Shown here in pieces: positions 19,157 through 28,223 of a DNA stretch of 64,000 bases. The stretch is taken from positions 5,208,001 to 5,272,000 of the forward strand of contig NZ_JAGKQQ010000001.1 of the NCBI RefSeq assembly GCF_017939745.1. The letters are read 5' to 3'. A model generated the notes under the pieces. That model saw nothing but the letters and a program-made list of their open reading frames with translations. It searched no databases and was not told the DNA's origin. Positions within the stretch are counted from its first letter, which is position 1. Every line of letters begins with the position of its first letter. Source of the stretch: Gemmata palustris (GTDB taxonomy: Bacteria > Planctomycetota > Planctomycetia > Gemmatales > Gemmataceae). The translations under genes and the position numbers were made by a program.

Positions 19157-20677
19157 GTAAGCGTTCGGCGAAACTTTCGATTACCCACAACTCTGGGTGC
19201 CCAAGGTCGGTGTTCGGCGTAGCCTCATCCTCAGAGGGGCGATCCTGTGAGGCTGGCATTCCGGGGGAGCATCGACATGGACGCCTGGGTACAACAGGAG
19301 CTGAACGCGGGCGTGTACCCGGACCGACGACTCCAGAGCCGTCTCGGTCAGTTGCTCGGGGATCTCGGGCGGCGGTTCGGGGACACGATCCCGCTGGCCA
19401 CCCAGGATTGGGCCGGGGCCAAGGCCGCATATCGTTTCCTCAGCAACCCGCGGGTGGACGAGGAGTGCATCCTGTCCGGGCACCTCGCGGCCACCCGCGC
19501 CCGGTTCGACGCCCGTCCCGGCACCGTCCTGGTGCTCCACGACACCACCGAGTTCAGCTTCCAGCGGCGGGATCCGGCCGGGTTCGGGCGGCTCAAACTC
19601 ATCAAGGGCCGGCACGCCACCCACACCGTGTGCGGGATCCTCATGCACTCCAGCCTCGTCGTCACGACCGACGGGCTCCCGCTCGGGCTGGCCGCGGTCA
19701 AGTTCTGGACTCGCAAGAAGTTCAAAGGGACCAACGCCCTCCGCGGGAAAGTGAACGCGACCCGCCTCCCGATCGAGCAGAAGGAGAGCGTCCGCTGGGT
19801 GGAGAACGTGAGCCACGCGACCGAGGAACTGGGCGATTCATCCCGGTGCGTGCACGTCGGGGACCGGGAGGCGGACATCTACGAACTGTTCTGTGCGGCC
19901 CACGACGCCCGGACCCACTTCCTGATCCGCACGTGCGTGGATCGGTTCGCCGGACGAGGGGACACGACGGTGTCCGCGCGGATGGCCCGCGAGCCGGTTC
20001 GGGGTGAGCACGCAGTGGAAGTCCGGGACGACCACGGGCGGGTCTCGACGGCCACCCTCCGGGTCCGGTTCTGCCGAATGACTGTCCACCCGCCGGTGGC
20101 CAAGCGGAAGCGGTACCCGTCGCTGTCCCTCACGGTCCTCCACGCCGATGAGCCGGGGGCGCCCGCGGGGCGGGACGCGATCCACTGGCAGTTGCTCACC
20201 GACCTCCCGGTAGACGACCTGGCGTCCGCCGTCGAGAAACTGGACTGGTATGCGATGCGGTGGAAGATCGAGACCTTTCACAAGGTTCTGAAGTCGGGCG
20301 GCCGGGCCGAGGAATCCCGGCTCCGGACGGCCGAGCGGCTGACCAACCTGTTGGCCGTCCTATGCGTCGTCGGGTGGCGCGTGTTCTGGCTCACCATGCT
20401 CAACCGGGCGGCCCCCGACGAACCGGCCGAGACGGCGTTCACCCCGGCCGAGGTCGGGGTTCTGGACCGGCTCACCGGGCGCTCCCCGACCCGGCGGACG
20501 GTGGCCCACTACGTCCTGGCGGTGGCGAAATTGGGCGGGTACTTGGCACGCGCGAAAGATCCGCCACCGGGCAACGAGGTCATCTGGCGCGGCCTCTCCC
20601 GGCTCGCCGACATCAGCCTCGGGGCTGAACTCATGGACCAAAGTTGTGGGTAATCGAAAGCTTCGCCGAACGCTTAC
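19157..20677 (+). mobile_element. Tn5/IS4-like insertion sequence with 36-bp inverted repeats
   Basis: GTAAGCGTTCGGCGAA... (19157-19192) and the complement of 20642-20677 match at 35 of 36 positions. The right inverted repeat overlaps the 3' end of the transposase gene. I found no convincing target duplication; the left flank has been altered by insertion of the neighbouring IS only 8 bp away. Confidence 0.85.
19277..20653 (+). CDS. IS4-family (Tn5-like) transposase
   Basis: A 458-residue protein starting at the ATG at 19277 (MDAWVQQELNAGVYPDRRLQ), preceded by GGGGGAG; a GTG 30 bases upstream is in frame but lacks a good ribosome site. The N-terminal DNA-binding segment (LGDLGRRFGDTIPLATQDWA, GAKAAYRFLSNPRVDEECIL) is of the Tn5 transposase type. 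DDE motifs are VLVLHDTTEFSFQRR (D), CVHVGDREADIYELFCAAHD (D), and the YREK-like WYAMRWKIETFHKVLKSG with the catalytic E. It is intact within its inverted repeats, so potentially active. Confidence 0.9.
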   Translation: MDAWVQQELNAGVYPDRRLQSRLGQLLGDLGRRFGDTIPLATQDWAGAKAAYRFLSNPRVDEECILSGHLAATRARFDARPGTVLVLHDTTEFSFQRRDPAGFGRLKLIKGRHATHTVCGILMHSSLVVTTDGLPLGLAAVKFWTRKKFKGTNALRGKVNATRLPIEQKESVRWVENVSHATEELGDSSRCVHVGDREADIYELFCAAHDARTHFLIRTCVDRFAGRGDTTVSARMAREPVRGEHAVEVRDDHGRVSTATLRVRFCRMTVHPPVAKRKRYPSLSLTVLHADEPGAPAGRDAIHWQLLTDLPVDDLASAVEKLDWYAMRWKIETFHKVLKSGGRAEESRLRTAERLTNLLAVLCVVGWRVFWLTMLNRAAPDEPAETAFTPAEVGVLDRLTGRSPTRRTVAHYVLAVAKLGGYLARAKDPPPGNEVIWRGLSRLADISLGAELMDQSCG

Positions 20678-20765
20678 GTACCGGGAGCAAGAAGCGCGGG
20701 GTAGAGCGAGGTCCGATCGAGATCAGGAGAGGGAAGAAACGGGGATCTCCCATCGAGAAGAACCG

Positions 20766-22240
20766 TCAGAATCGGAACCCGGAGGTTCCCGAAATCGCGG
20801 TGTAATCCTCCGTCCGCGCTTCGGATGCCAATTCGGCAACAATCGCCCAAAAATGCGACCGGAGCGAGGGAAAGCACAATTTGGCGCGCACCCTCGCACG
20901 GAGCAACGCCAGACCCGCGCGCCCGTACATCGACCGCTTGATGGTTTTCAACCGGTTCACCTGACCTTCGACCGGCCCGTTACTCCACGACGTGGAGAGC
21001 TCGGCCTGCACCGCCGCTGCATCGGTTCTCAGTGCCTCCGCGAACGACTGCACCAACCGGCTCCCACGCGCCTCGGCGCGAACCAGCCAATCGGACAACG
21101 GCGCCTTCGACGACCCGCGCGTCATCTCCAACAATTCGCTCGCCAGTTTCAAAGAATCACCCAACTCCGGGATCGCGGTCACGGTCGCCATCCGCTCGGT
21201 CTCCTCAGCGGAGCGCGTCCCCGCGCGGCGCACGAACTCGAACGACAACGCGCGAGCTGGGGGCGACGTGGACGCGGTGGCCCGCGACTCGAGCCCGCCG
21301 GCGCGATCCCGGCCGCGCGCAGCCGGCGCCCCAGGAACCGGAGGACCGCGCAGTACGACGATGCGCACCCCTGACCCTGGAGCCGGCGGTGCAGCACGGT
21401 CGCGGTTCGCCCGCCCTCGCGTATAAACGCCTCGACCGCGGACTAGAATCGGTCCAGGCGCGTCGCGCGAGGTGCGCCGAGATTCCAGTCGGGGCACTGT
21501 GTACTTCGCGCGTACCGGAGCACCGTTTTCGAGGAGATCCGCAAGGCTCGGGCGATCTGGCGGATGCTCTGTCCCTCGCGACGCAGTCGGCGCACGTCAT
21601 CGAAGCGGTCCTGTCGCCGTTGCTGACCATGCGATCGCACCGGCGGTGCAACTGTCGCGAGCTCCGGGAGGGTATTGGGGTTACCGGCTGTGGTCACCGA
21701 CGGTGGCGTGGTGGGTACTTGTTCGCTCGAAATTACAGGGGTTGATGCGGTTTCGAGGCGCGATTCGGCATCTGCGGTCGGTGGCGATTCCAGCGCCGTA
21801 TCGAGTGCGGACCCATGTTGCTCGAAGAGACGCTCCACGAGTTCGCGGATGTTACCGACGAGGTGGAACCGGTCCGCGACCTGTGTAGCCTGTGGCGCTC
21901 CAACCGTGCAGGCGTTGGCGTACGCGGCCCAGAGGTCCCGGGTGATGACCTCGATGCCCGGATGGGTCTTCAACCACGCCGCGACCGGCGCGCCGTCCCG
22001 CCCGTCGAACAGGTCGATCCCGCGCCCGCGCTGGAGATCGACCAGGATCGTGCCGTAGGTGTGCCCCTTGCGGAGCGCGAAGTCGTCGATCCCAACGAAT
22101 CGGTAGCTCGTCTCGTGTTCGGCGGGCACGGCCTTCACGCGCCGCAGGATCGTGTCGCCGCTGATCGGCACGGCGAGTTCCGCAGCCAGTCGCGAGCCGG
22201 GTTCGCCACCGAGGGCGAACAGCACACATGCTCGACCTTC
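20766..22240 (-). pseudogene. Degenerate ISL3-family transposase
   Basis: Reverse-strand fragments read FALGGEPGSRLAAELAVPIS, YRFVGIDDFALRKGHTYGTI (D), VITRDLWAAYANACTVGAP (D) and VADRFHLVGNIRELVERLFE. These are followed by a DNA-binding insert (RREGQSIRQIARALRISSKT), and further on by TSWSNGPVEGQVNRLKTIKR with the catalytic E. Order and motifs are those of ISL3 transposases. An in-frame TAG at 21443-21445 (after TRLDRF) and a frameshift near 21260 break the gene. The N-terminal zinc-binding part is missing, replaced by IS66-derived DNA upstream. It cannot make an active transposase. Confidence 0.8.
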
Positions 22241-22260
22241 TCCGGACCGTACAGTTGCTC

Positions 22261-22374
22261 CTACTGGGCCGGCGCGTCGGCCTGGAGGTAACCGGTGTAA
22301 CCGTCGAAGAACGCGCGCGGCCCGTCGGCCGTGTAACCGGTCGTGAAGTCGAACACGACGTACGGGTAAACCAC
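22261..22374 (-). pseudogene. IS66-family transposase fragment
   Basis: The reverse strand reads YVVFDFTTGYTADGPRAFF and then DGYTGYLQADAPAQ before a TAG. This is the signature around the second part of the IS66 (TnpC) catalytic core. Nothing else of IS66 remains; the fragment joins directly to the truncated ISL3 gene, marking a recombination junction near 22240. Confidence 0.7.
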
Positions 22375-22639
22375 CACTGTGCGACATCGTCGACTTAGTG
22401 GACCGGCGTGCGAATCGGGGATAACCGGTCGATCACACCAACGTGAACCCCTCCCTTATCCGCTCCTGTTAAAAAATCTCCCGCGTCGCGTCGGGGACTT
22501 TCGCGACCGGCTTTCTGCCCGACACATGCGAAATCCACTTCGTTTCTCGGACGCGACGTTACCCACCCCGAGTGGCCGTGAACAATGCGGACGTGCTGCT
22601 CGATAGTGCGATTCGGGCGCACGCGAGTGCACCGGGGAG

Positions 22640-22885
22640 CTACTCTCCGAGCGCCGGGTCGCGAAGTGTGTCGAACGTGAGCAGTTCCGCGGGTGCGACC
22701 CCGAGCCCCTCGGCGATCAGGCAGATGTTTTCGAGGCTCACGTTGCGCTCGCCGCGTTCGATGCTGCCGAAGTAGCTGCGGTCGATCTGGATCTGGTGGG
22801 CGAACGCCTCCTGGGACACGCCCTTGGCCTTGCGGAGTTGGCGCACCCGGCGCCCGAAGAGCACTTTCACGTCGGCGGCTGTCAT
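22640..22885 (-). CDS. XRE-family helix-turn-helix regulator
   Basis: An 81-residue protein that is essentially one HTH domain: VRQLRKAKGVSQEAFAHQIQ, then IDRSYFGSIERGERNVSLEN and ICLIAEGLGVAPAELLTF. This is a textbook Cro/C1 fold in which the recognition helix covers about residues 34-44. It is likely a transcriptional repressor acting as a dimer. It is divergent from the small secreted-protein gene at 22990, and the 104-bp gap between them is a plausible operator. Stand-alone XRE proteins like this often regulate mobile or toxin-antitoxin genes, but no partner is evident. Confidence 0.85.
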   Translation of the reverse strand: MTAADVKVLFGRRVRQLRKAKGVSQEAFAHQIQIDRSYFGSIERGERNVSLENICLIAEGLGVAPAELLTFDTLRDPALGE

Positions 22886-22989
22886 TCCGTGACAGTGGCG
22901 TCTTGCGTCCTATCTATCCACGGTTTATAACAACACGGCTTTTATCTCTCATGGCGTGACGGTGGTCTTTCGCCGTCGGAGGACGATCG

Positions 22990-23451
22990 GTGGTCAAGAC
23001 ACTGAGCTTGTTGGCGTGCGTGGCGTTCCTCTCCTCAGGCGGGACGCCGAGGGTGTGGGGTGCTGATCCGGTCAAAGTAGTCCCCAAGCCCGTGTCCTCG
23101 GCATGCGCAGGGGACGACTTCCCGATCTCGATTACGCAGATCAAGAAGGAACTCGGCACACCGACGGACAGCGACGACGACTTCGTGGACTACCGGGACA
23201 AACTCAACCTGCGAGTGTCGTTACTGGGCCATCTGGAGGTGCTGGCGATGACCAACCGGGCCGGAACGGACCTCGCCACGAAGTTCTTCACGAGCAAGCT
23301 GTTCAAGGATGAAGAGGGGAAGGCGATTCTCGAACTGGTGAAGGCAAAGGGCGGCGAGAAGAAGGTCGGCCGGTTCGAGATCACCGCGAAGGAGTCCACG
23401 GTCGTCAACGGCATGGTCATCTTGAAGATCACGCCGCTGCCCAAGAAGTAG
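22990..23451 (+). CDS. Small secreted protein of unknown function
   Basis: A 153-residue protein starting at GTG 22990, with a strong GGAGG at 22978-22982. The N-terminal 25 residues (MVKTLSLLACVAFLSSGGTP...VWGAD) form a signal peptide with an Ala-rich cleavage site. The mature part (DFPISITQIKKELGTPTDSD, FTSKLFKDEEGKAILELVKA) is charged and soluble and matches no family I recognise. It lies between the divergent XRE gene and an LRR gene in the same direction 86 bp downstream, so it may be co-transcribed with the latter. Confidence 0.65.
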   Translation: MVKTLSLLACVAFLSSGGTPRVWGADPVKVVPKPVSSACAGDDFPISITQIKKELGTPTDSDDDFVDYRDKLNLRVSLLGHLEVLAMTNRAGTDLATKFFTSKLFKDEEGKAILELVKAKGGEKKVGRFEITAKESTVVNGMVILKITPLPKK

Positions 23452-23537
23452 CTCGCTCACCGCCTCCCCAGAGTGACGGGTCGTGGAAGGGCTTGCGAGA
23501 GACAACGAGGTAAAGACTTACACAATGCGAGGGAATC

Positions 23538-24434
23538 ATGTCGTGTTTGACGCTGTGCGGTGTCTTGTCGTGGCTAATCCTGGTTTCGCCCGCTCTCGGT
23601 CGAGCGGACGAAGCCGAAGAGAAGGCCGTCGCTTTCGTCGAGAAACTCGGCGGGAAGGTCACACGCGACGAGAAGTTACCCGGTAAGCCTGTCATCGAAG
23701 TGGACCTGTTCCTCACCGCGATGACGGACGCGGGCGTCAAGGAACTGACCGCATTCAAAAGCCTCTCGACACTTAACCTGAGTGCCACAAAGGTGACGGA
23801 CGCGGGCGTCAAGGAGTTGGCCGCGTTCAAAACCCTCACCCACCTCAACTTGGGTGCCACGAAGGTGACGGATGAAGGCCTGAAAGAACTTGCCGGACTC
23901 AAAAAACTCGCCCACCTGACCCTCCTCGGCACCAAGATCACGAATGCGGGGGTGAAAGAACTCGTCGTCCTCAAATGTCTCACCCACCTGGATCTGGGCG
24001 TGACCGCGGTCACGCCGGTGGGTTTAAAGGAACTCGTACCGCTCGACAAACTGACTCACCTCGGCCTGAAGAAAATCGAGTTTGTGACGTACGGGGGTAT
24101 CAAGGAACTGGCACCGCTCACAAGCCTGACGCACCTCGACCTGGAGCAAACCGCCGTGATCGGGATGAGTTTGAAGCTACTCGCCCCGCTAAAAAAACTC
24201 ACGCACCTCAGCCTGGCACACACCGAGGTGACGGACGAGGATTTGAAAGAACTGGTACCGTTTAAGAATCTTACTTCGCTCGTGCTGAGCGGCTGCAAGG
24301 TGACGGACAAGGGGCTGAAGGAACTCGCCGCCTACAAGAGCCTGACCGCACTCGACCTATTCGTCACCAAGGTGACGGATGCGGGGGTGAAGGAATTGGA
24401 GCAGGCACTGCCGGAGTGCAAGATCCGCAAATGA
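23538..24434 (+). CDS. Secreted leucine-rich-repeat protein
   Basis: A 298-residue protein with GAGGG before the ATG at 23538. The signal peptide MSCLTLCGVLSWLILVSPAL ends near GRADEAEEK. This is followed by a KAVAFVEKLGGKVTRDEKLP linker shared with the LRR protein at 16546, and then ten or so LRRs of about 24 residues (SLSTLNLSATKVTDAGVKEL). Unlike that paralogue its repeats have diverged at the DNA level. It is likely an exported binding scaffold of unknown partner. Confidence 0.8.
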   Translation: MSCLTLCGVLSWLILVSPALGRADEAEEKAVAFVEKLGGKVTRDEKLPGKPVIEVDLFLTAMTDAGVKELTAFKSLSTLNLSATKVTDAGVKELAAFKTLTHLNLGATKVTDEGLKELAGLKKLAHLTLLGTKITNAGVKELVVLKCLTHLDLGVTAVTPVGLKELVPLDKLTHLGLKKIEFVTYGGIKELAPLTSLTHLDLEQTAVIGMSLKLLAPLKKLTHLSLAHTEVTDEDLKELVPFKNLTSLVLSGCKVTDKGLKELAAYKSLTALDLFVTKVTDAGVKELEQALPECKIRK

Positions 24435-24534
24435 CCGTGCGTCGAGTAGCCGCCATTACTTGGGCGGAAATTGGCTGATATATAAGAGAATGATTATCGT
24501 CGATGAAAAGGCGAATGACATACTGCACGCACGG

Positions 24535-24571
24535 CCGCACCGCGATCCCGTTAACGGGTAACGCGGTGCGG
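24535..24571. terminator. Cruciform-like hairpin between convergent genes
   Basis: CCGCACCGCG (24535-24544) pairs perfectly with CGCGGTGCGG (24562-24571), and the loop itself contains the palindrome CCCGTTAACGGG (24547-24558). It lies between the LRR gene (ends 24434) and the convergent small gene (ends 24583), a position suited to a bidirectional terminator, although no U-tract follows. Confidence 0.45.
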
Positions 24572-24582
24572 ATCTTCGGCGA

Positions 24583-24777
24583 TCAGCGGCTCAGCGAGAC
24601 GCGGGCGGCGGCCAGTTCGGGGAACGCCTGAGTCGCCGCCCGGACGGTCGCCCGGAGCCGGTCCATGAAGTCGTCGCTGGCGAGCGTCTGCCGGATCTCC
24701 TCTCTCCGGGCGTCGGGCAGGTCGTGCGGGATGGAAACAGTCAGGTGCAACTCGTCGATGGTCACCGTTTTCGCCAC
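24583..24777 (-). CDS. Small conserved-type hypothetical protein
   Basis: A 64-residue protein starting at GTG 24777 with GGAGGAG upstream. The sequence MAKTVTIDELHLTVSIPHDL is followed by an amphipathic helical region (DARREEIRQTLASDDFMDRL, RATVRAATQAFPELAAARVS). I do not recognise a family. It is the last gene of a co-directional block of small genes extending back to 29879 that looks like phage or plasmid cargo. The clear ribosome site and regular codon use support it as real. Confidence 0.55.
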   Translation of the reverse strand: MAKTVTIDELHLTVSIPHDLPDARREEIRQTLASDDFMDRLRATVRAATQAFPELAAARVSLSR

Positions 24778-24906
24778 CGCGTCTCCTCCGTCCGATGGTT
24801 CTGGTTCATGGGTGACTCACCACACCAGAAGTGAGATCAGGATAGCGGCGATCAGGTACAACATGTCGAACTCCAAAGGGGTTGGCGGGAAGGCGCGTGA
24901 GGAGCT

Positions 24907-25245
24907 TCATTTCGCGGTGGCGCTCAACACGCCCAGGACCACCACCCGCGTTACCACCGACCAGCCGGCCAGATAGCCGAACAGCACCGTGGCCCGGCCG
25001 CGGGGCACGTTCAGGAACCCGTACACGGCCCCGGCCCAGGCGATCAGGCCCGCGAAGTAGCCCACCAGCGCCGGGATGGAGCACGTCAGCGTGACGGCCG
25101 CGACGGCGCACGCGGCCACGGCCCCGTAGTTCGGGTCGGCGGTCACGTCGGGGCCGTCGGTGTAGGTGGACCGGTAGCACGCCACCGAGACGGACCACGT
25201 CGCAGCGGACAGCCCGACGAAGATCAACAGGGCAAGAAGGATCAC
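24907..25245 (-). CDS. Small membrane protein
   Basis: A 112-residue protein starting at GTG 25245 after GGAGT. Three or four hydrophobic segments are visible: ILLALLIFVGLSAATWSVSV, AVAACAVAAVTLTCSIPALV, GYFAGLIAWAGAVYGFLNV and LFGYLAGWSVVTRVVVLGVL. It is probably an integral inner-membrane protein. It sits in the 24583-29879 block, and upstream of it is the motif CCCGACCCGAACC also found before the gene ending at 25427. Function is unknown. Confidence 0.6.
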   Translation of the reverse strand: MILLALLIFVGLSAATWSVSVACYRSTYTDGPDVTADPNYGAVAACAVAAVTLTCSIPALVGYFAGLIAWAGAVYGFLNVPRGRATVLFGYLAGWSVVTRVVVLGVLSATAK

Positions 25246-25426
25246 GGGTCACTCCGGTTCGGGTCGGGAGTTAAAAAGCGAGGTGACGACGGCGGATCGG
25301 GTACGAGCGCGTGCAAGGGGCCAAACGAGAGACCGCACGGGCTGAAGCACCCGCCCGGGGCGGGTACCATGACCGGCCGGCTCCCTTTTCCCACCCCCAC
25401 GAGCGCATCTCATTCGCCGCACGAGA

Positions 25427-26020
25427 TCAGGTCACCAGCCCCAACCGGCGGGCCGCACGTTTGAGCCAGGCGCCGACCTGCACGGCGACCGTGGTGCACG
25501 CGGCACCGATCCCGGCGACGGCCGCGGACGCCGATTCCGGCACCTGGGAGCACACGAGCGCCACCACGAGCCCGACGCCGATGGCCACCGTCAGCGCCCG
25601 GCGCACCGGGAGCGCCTCGCCGGCCGCGGCACCCGCGGCGGAGACCGCACCGGTGACGGCCGCGATTTTGGTTGTGACGGCCGCCTTGGTCTTCGCCGCG
25701 AACCCGACCAAGGCGGCCCGAGTCGCGGCGACCCGGGCCTTGATGCGGGTCCAAAGGCCCGGTTTCTTCGGCTCGGGCGGGACCGCAGGAATCGGGGGCG
25801 GGGCCGGTACGGGCGCGGCTTGTGGGACGAGCAGGGCCCGCAGCTCGGGGTTGGTCAGGATCTCGACGATCGCGTCCTTCACCGCGAGCCGGGTGCCCTC
25901 GCGGCACGCGTCGGCCACGGCCCCGTTGAGGCCCTCGGCCAGGGCGTCGATGATCGAATCCAACCGGTCGAGCTGGTCCGCGAGGTGCTTGCGCGGCTTA
26001 CCGTTCAGGGTTGCGGTCAC
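25427..26020 (-). CDS. Hypothetical protein with C-terminal hydrophobic helices
   Basis: A 197-residue protein starting at GTG 26020 with GGAGG eight bases upstream; the longer frame upstream is proline-rich artefact. Residues 1-60 are helical and acidic (LADQLDRLDSIIDALAEGLN). A Pro-rich linker (PAPVPAPPPIPAVPPEPKKP) follows, then an Ala-rich helical part with a hydrophobic segment LTVAIGVGLVVALVCSQVPE and a basic tail. It may be membrane-associated. It resembles the N-terminal part of the next upstream product (26178-26732), which opens with a comparable helical LADALAELKGN segment, so the two may be paralogues. No known family. Confidence 0.55.
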   Translation of the reverse strand: MTATLNGKPRKHLADQLDRLDSIIDALAEGLNGAVADACREGTRLAVKDAIVEILTNPELRALLVPQAAPVPAPPPIPAVPPEPKKPGLWTRIKARVAATRAALVGFAAKTKAAVTTKIAAVTGAVSAAGAAAGEALPVRRALTVAIGVGLVVALVCSQVPESASAAVAGIGAACTTVAVQVGAWLKRAARRLGLVT

Positions 26021-26177
26021 GGGGCGTTCCTCCGTAGGGGGTGGTTCGGGTCGGGTAAAATCGGTTCGGAGACAAGGCACTCCGCGCTCCGGGTACACGA
26101 TGTTCCCACCGGCGCGGGCGTGGCACGCCGGGCGTGGTGACGGGTTGCACAGTGGAAACGGGAGCGACGGCGTGACG

Positions 26178-26732
26178 TCAGGCCGGATCGGTCCGGGCGA
26201 GGGCGGACTCGGCGACGAGGATGTCGGCGGCGGCGGCGAGTACGGCGAGAGCGGCACGCGCGACCGGACCGCCGGCCAGGCCCAGACCCGTGGCCAGCAC
26301 GCCGAAGCCGATGGCGGCGGGAACGCTGCCCTTCTTGGCCAGCCACCACCGGCCGACGTTCACGCCCACCGCGACCGCCGCGGCCGCGGGTACCGCGGGA
26401 GGGGTGCCCACGTCGTCCGGCTCCTCGGGTTCGTACCGCGACCGGAAGCGGTCGCGGGGCTCGTCGTCGGGGTCGGCCCACGGATCTTTCGATCCGCCCC
26501 AGCGGTCCTCATCTTCGTCGTCGCGCCAGCCCGCGGTGCCGGGTGGCGTGCGGACCGGAACCGACCGGGTCGGGGCGACCAGGCGGTCGACGAGGGCCGC
26601 CACCAGCACGTCGCGGACGGCGGTGCCGAGCGCCCCGGCCAGTTCGGTCGCCAGGGCCGCACGCACGTTGCCCTTCAGTTCCGCGAGCGCGTCGGCCAGG
26701 CGGTGGCACCGGGTCGTCAGGATGGCGCTCAC
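26178..26732 (-). CDS. Hypothetical protein with C-terminal membrane helices
   Basis: A 184-residue protein starting at GTG 26732 after GGGAGGGA. The start codon overlaps the TGA of the clamp-like gene upstream (GTGA), indicating translational coupling. The N-terminal helical region RCHRLADALAELKGNVRAAL is followed by an acidic, Asp/Arg-rich linker (WRDDEDEDRWGGSKDPWADP), then two hydrophobic Ala/Gly-rich segments (AAAAVAVGVNVGRWWLAKKG, FGVLATGLGLAGGPVARAAL). Function is unknown; coupling to the clamp-like gene suggests a related role. Confidence 0.55.
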   Translation of the reverse strand: MSAILTTRCHRLADALAELKGNVRAALATELAGALGTAVRDVLVAALVDRLVAPTRSVPVRTPPGTAGWRDDEDEDRWGGSKDPWADPDDEPRDRFRSRYEPEEPDDVGTPPAVPAAAAVAVGVNVGRWWLAKKGSVPAAIGFGVLATGLGLAGGPVARAALAVLAAAADILVAESALARTDPA

Positions 26733-28087
26733 GACGTCCCTCCCAGGTTGAGCTGCTTGAGGTTCGTCATCAGCGCCGACAGCACCTTCTTCTGCTTCGT
26801 GCCCTGGCGCAGAGCCGCGACGAGCCGGGCCGCTCGGCCCGCGGCCTCGGCCAGGGCGGCGCGCAGGTCCTCGGCCAGTTCCAGCGGGTCGGTCGGGTCG
26901 CCCCGGGGCGGGGCCGGGTCGTTGGGTTCGGGTTTCACGATCGGGCACCTTTCGGGAGGGGTGGGGGTCGAATTCGTTGGGGTTTCGTCCGCCCCGGGCG
27001 GGGCGCACAGGTCGGGGTCGAGCTGGGCCGCGACGAACGTGACGTCGTCCCCGGTGAAAACGACGGGCTTGTCGGGCGCCAGCCTCACGGTGCGGCACCC
27101 GAGTACCAGGGCCCGGGTCAGCACCCGGCGGTCCAGGGCGACGCGGACCGCGGGGCCGGTGGCGGTCGAGCGGGGAAGCGGCATTTCCTTCGTGTCCCCG
27201 ATCCGGGGGCCGCTTTCGGTTCGGCCGCGAACACGCACGCCCCGGTCCGCGTCGAGTGTCACCGGGCGGTTCTCGTCGTCCTTCCCCGGTAGGCCGGGCA
27301 GGACCGGGAGCAGGGCCGCCGCGTCGGACGGGTCGATCGCGACCGTGGTCGGGGCGCTCCGGGGGATCACGCCCGCAACGTCCGGGTACTTGGCCCGCGC
27401 GTCGGTCGGGAGCCACACCGACCACGGCCCCGCGGTCACGACCAGGTGCGTCGCGGTGCGCCCGAGTTTCACCTCCGTAACTCGGGAGAGCGGTTTGGAG
27501 CCGAAAACGGGGACCGCGGGCACGAGCACGTCGTCGGGGAACGGGAACGTGAAGCCCGCCCACAGGAGCGCGGCCCTACCGTCCGTGCCGACCACGCGCC
27601 CGTTCTTCCCCTGGACCTGGACCTTCGACAGCGCGTACCGGCCGCTCTCCTTCGCTGCGGTCCGGCCGCACTCGTGTAGGGCGGCAAGGACTTTTGCGGG
27701 GACGGCCGATAGTGCGGGCGGGGCGGTCCGTTCGTGCTGTTTGCCGGGCAGGATCAGCTCCACGGGCCGCGTCCGCGGTCCGGTGCCCCCGGGCCACCGG
27801 AGCACTCCCCGGAGCTTCGATTCGCGGTCCAGGGTCACGGCCCCGTCGGCCCCGCCCTCGACCTCCGCGAGGACCGACGCCGGCAGCACCAGTAGGTCGT
27901 CGGGCTCCTTCGGGGCCGTCGAAGCGTGGGTCAGTGTGACGCCCTCGGCCGTGGTCGCGGCCAGAGTGCGGACCGCGCCCGTGATCCGAACGACAACGGG
28001 CGGCGCCGGTCCCCGCGGGCGGCCCGCGACGCACCGGGCGAACAAGGTCCGGAAATCCCGCGCCAGCGCACGGGTGAACAGAATCAT
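26729..28087 (-). CDS. DNA sliding-clamp (DnaN)-like protein on a mobile block
   Basis: A 452-residue protein starting at ATG 28087, preceded by GGAGGGG. The architecture suggests repeated clamp domains. The segment RYALSKVQVQGKNGRVVGTD followed by GRAALLW corresponds to the domain-2 hallmark of bacterial beta clamps (R-x-x-L-x-G-V-x-x ... VATDGRRLA). Further clamp-like strands follow (TTVAIDPSDAAALLPVLPGL, PVTLDADRGVRVRGRT, PVVFTGDDVTFVAAQLDP). The C-terminal ~70 residues (LAEDLRAALAEAAGRAARLV) form a helical, basic extension not usual in DnaN. A clamp tethers polymerase or other partners to DNA. Carried with GP88-type and small membrane genes, it probably serves a phage- or plasmid-like replicon. 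The call is based on weak motif similarity; a structure prediction would settle it. Confidence 0.5.
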   Translation of the reverse strand: MILFTRALARDFRTLFARCVAGRPRGPAPPVVVRITGAVRTLAATTAEGVTLTHASTAPKEPDDLLVLPASVLAEVEGGADGAVTLDRESKLRGVLRWPGGTGPRTRPVELILPGKQHERTAPPALSAVPAKVLAALHECGRTAAKESGRYALSKVQVQGKNGRVVGTDGRAALLWAGFTFPFPDDVLVPAVPVFGSKPLSRVTEVKLGRTATHLVVTAGPWSVWLPTDARAKYPDVAGVIPRSAPTTVAIDPSDAAALLPVLPGLPGKDDENRPVTLDADRGVRVRGRTESGPRIGDTKEMPLPRSTATGPAVRVALDRRVLTRALVLGCRTVRLAPDKPVVFTGDDVTFVAAQLDPDLCAPPGADETPTNSTPTPPERCPIVKPEPNDPAPPRGDPTDPLELAEDLRAALAEAAGRAARLVAALRQGTKQKKVLSALMTNLKQLNLGGTS

Positions 28088-28223
28088 GAGCCCCTCCGGT
28101 TGGTGACCAGGATCGGATTCGGGGAAACACACCGCCGCACGAGCGACGGTGATCTTCGGCACCGGCGTGAGGCGTTCGCCTCTTCCGGCTCCTCAACCGA
28201 CCCGTCTTCGGGTACACGGCGGG

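Noticed and set aside
25311-28106. 931-codon forward open frame
   Set aside because: It covers several reverse-strand genes with good ribosome sites and reads as low-complexity Ala/Arg/Ser sequence.
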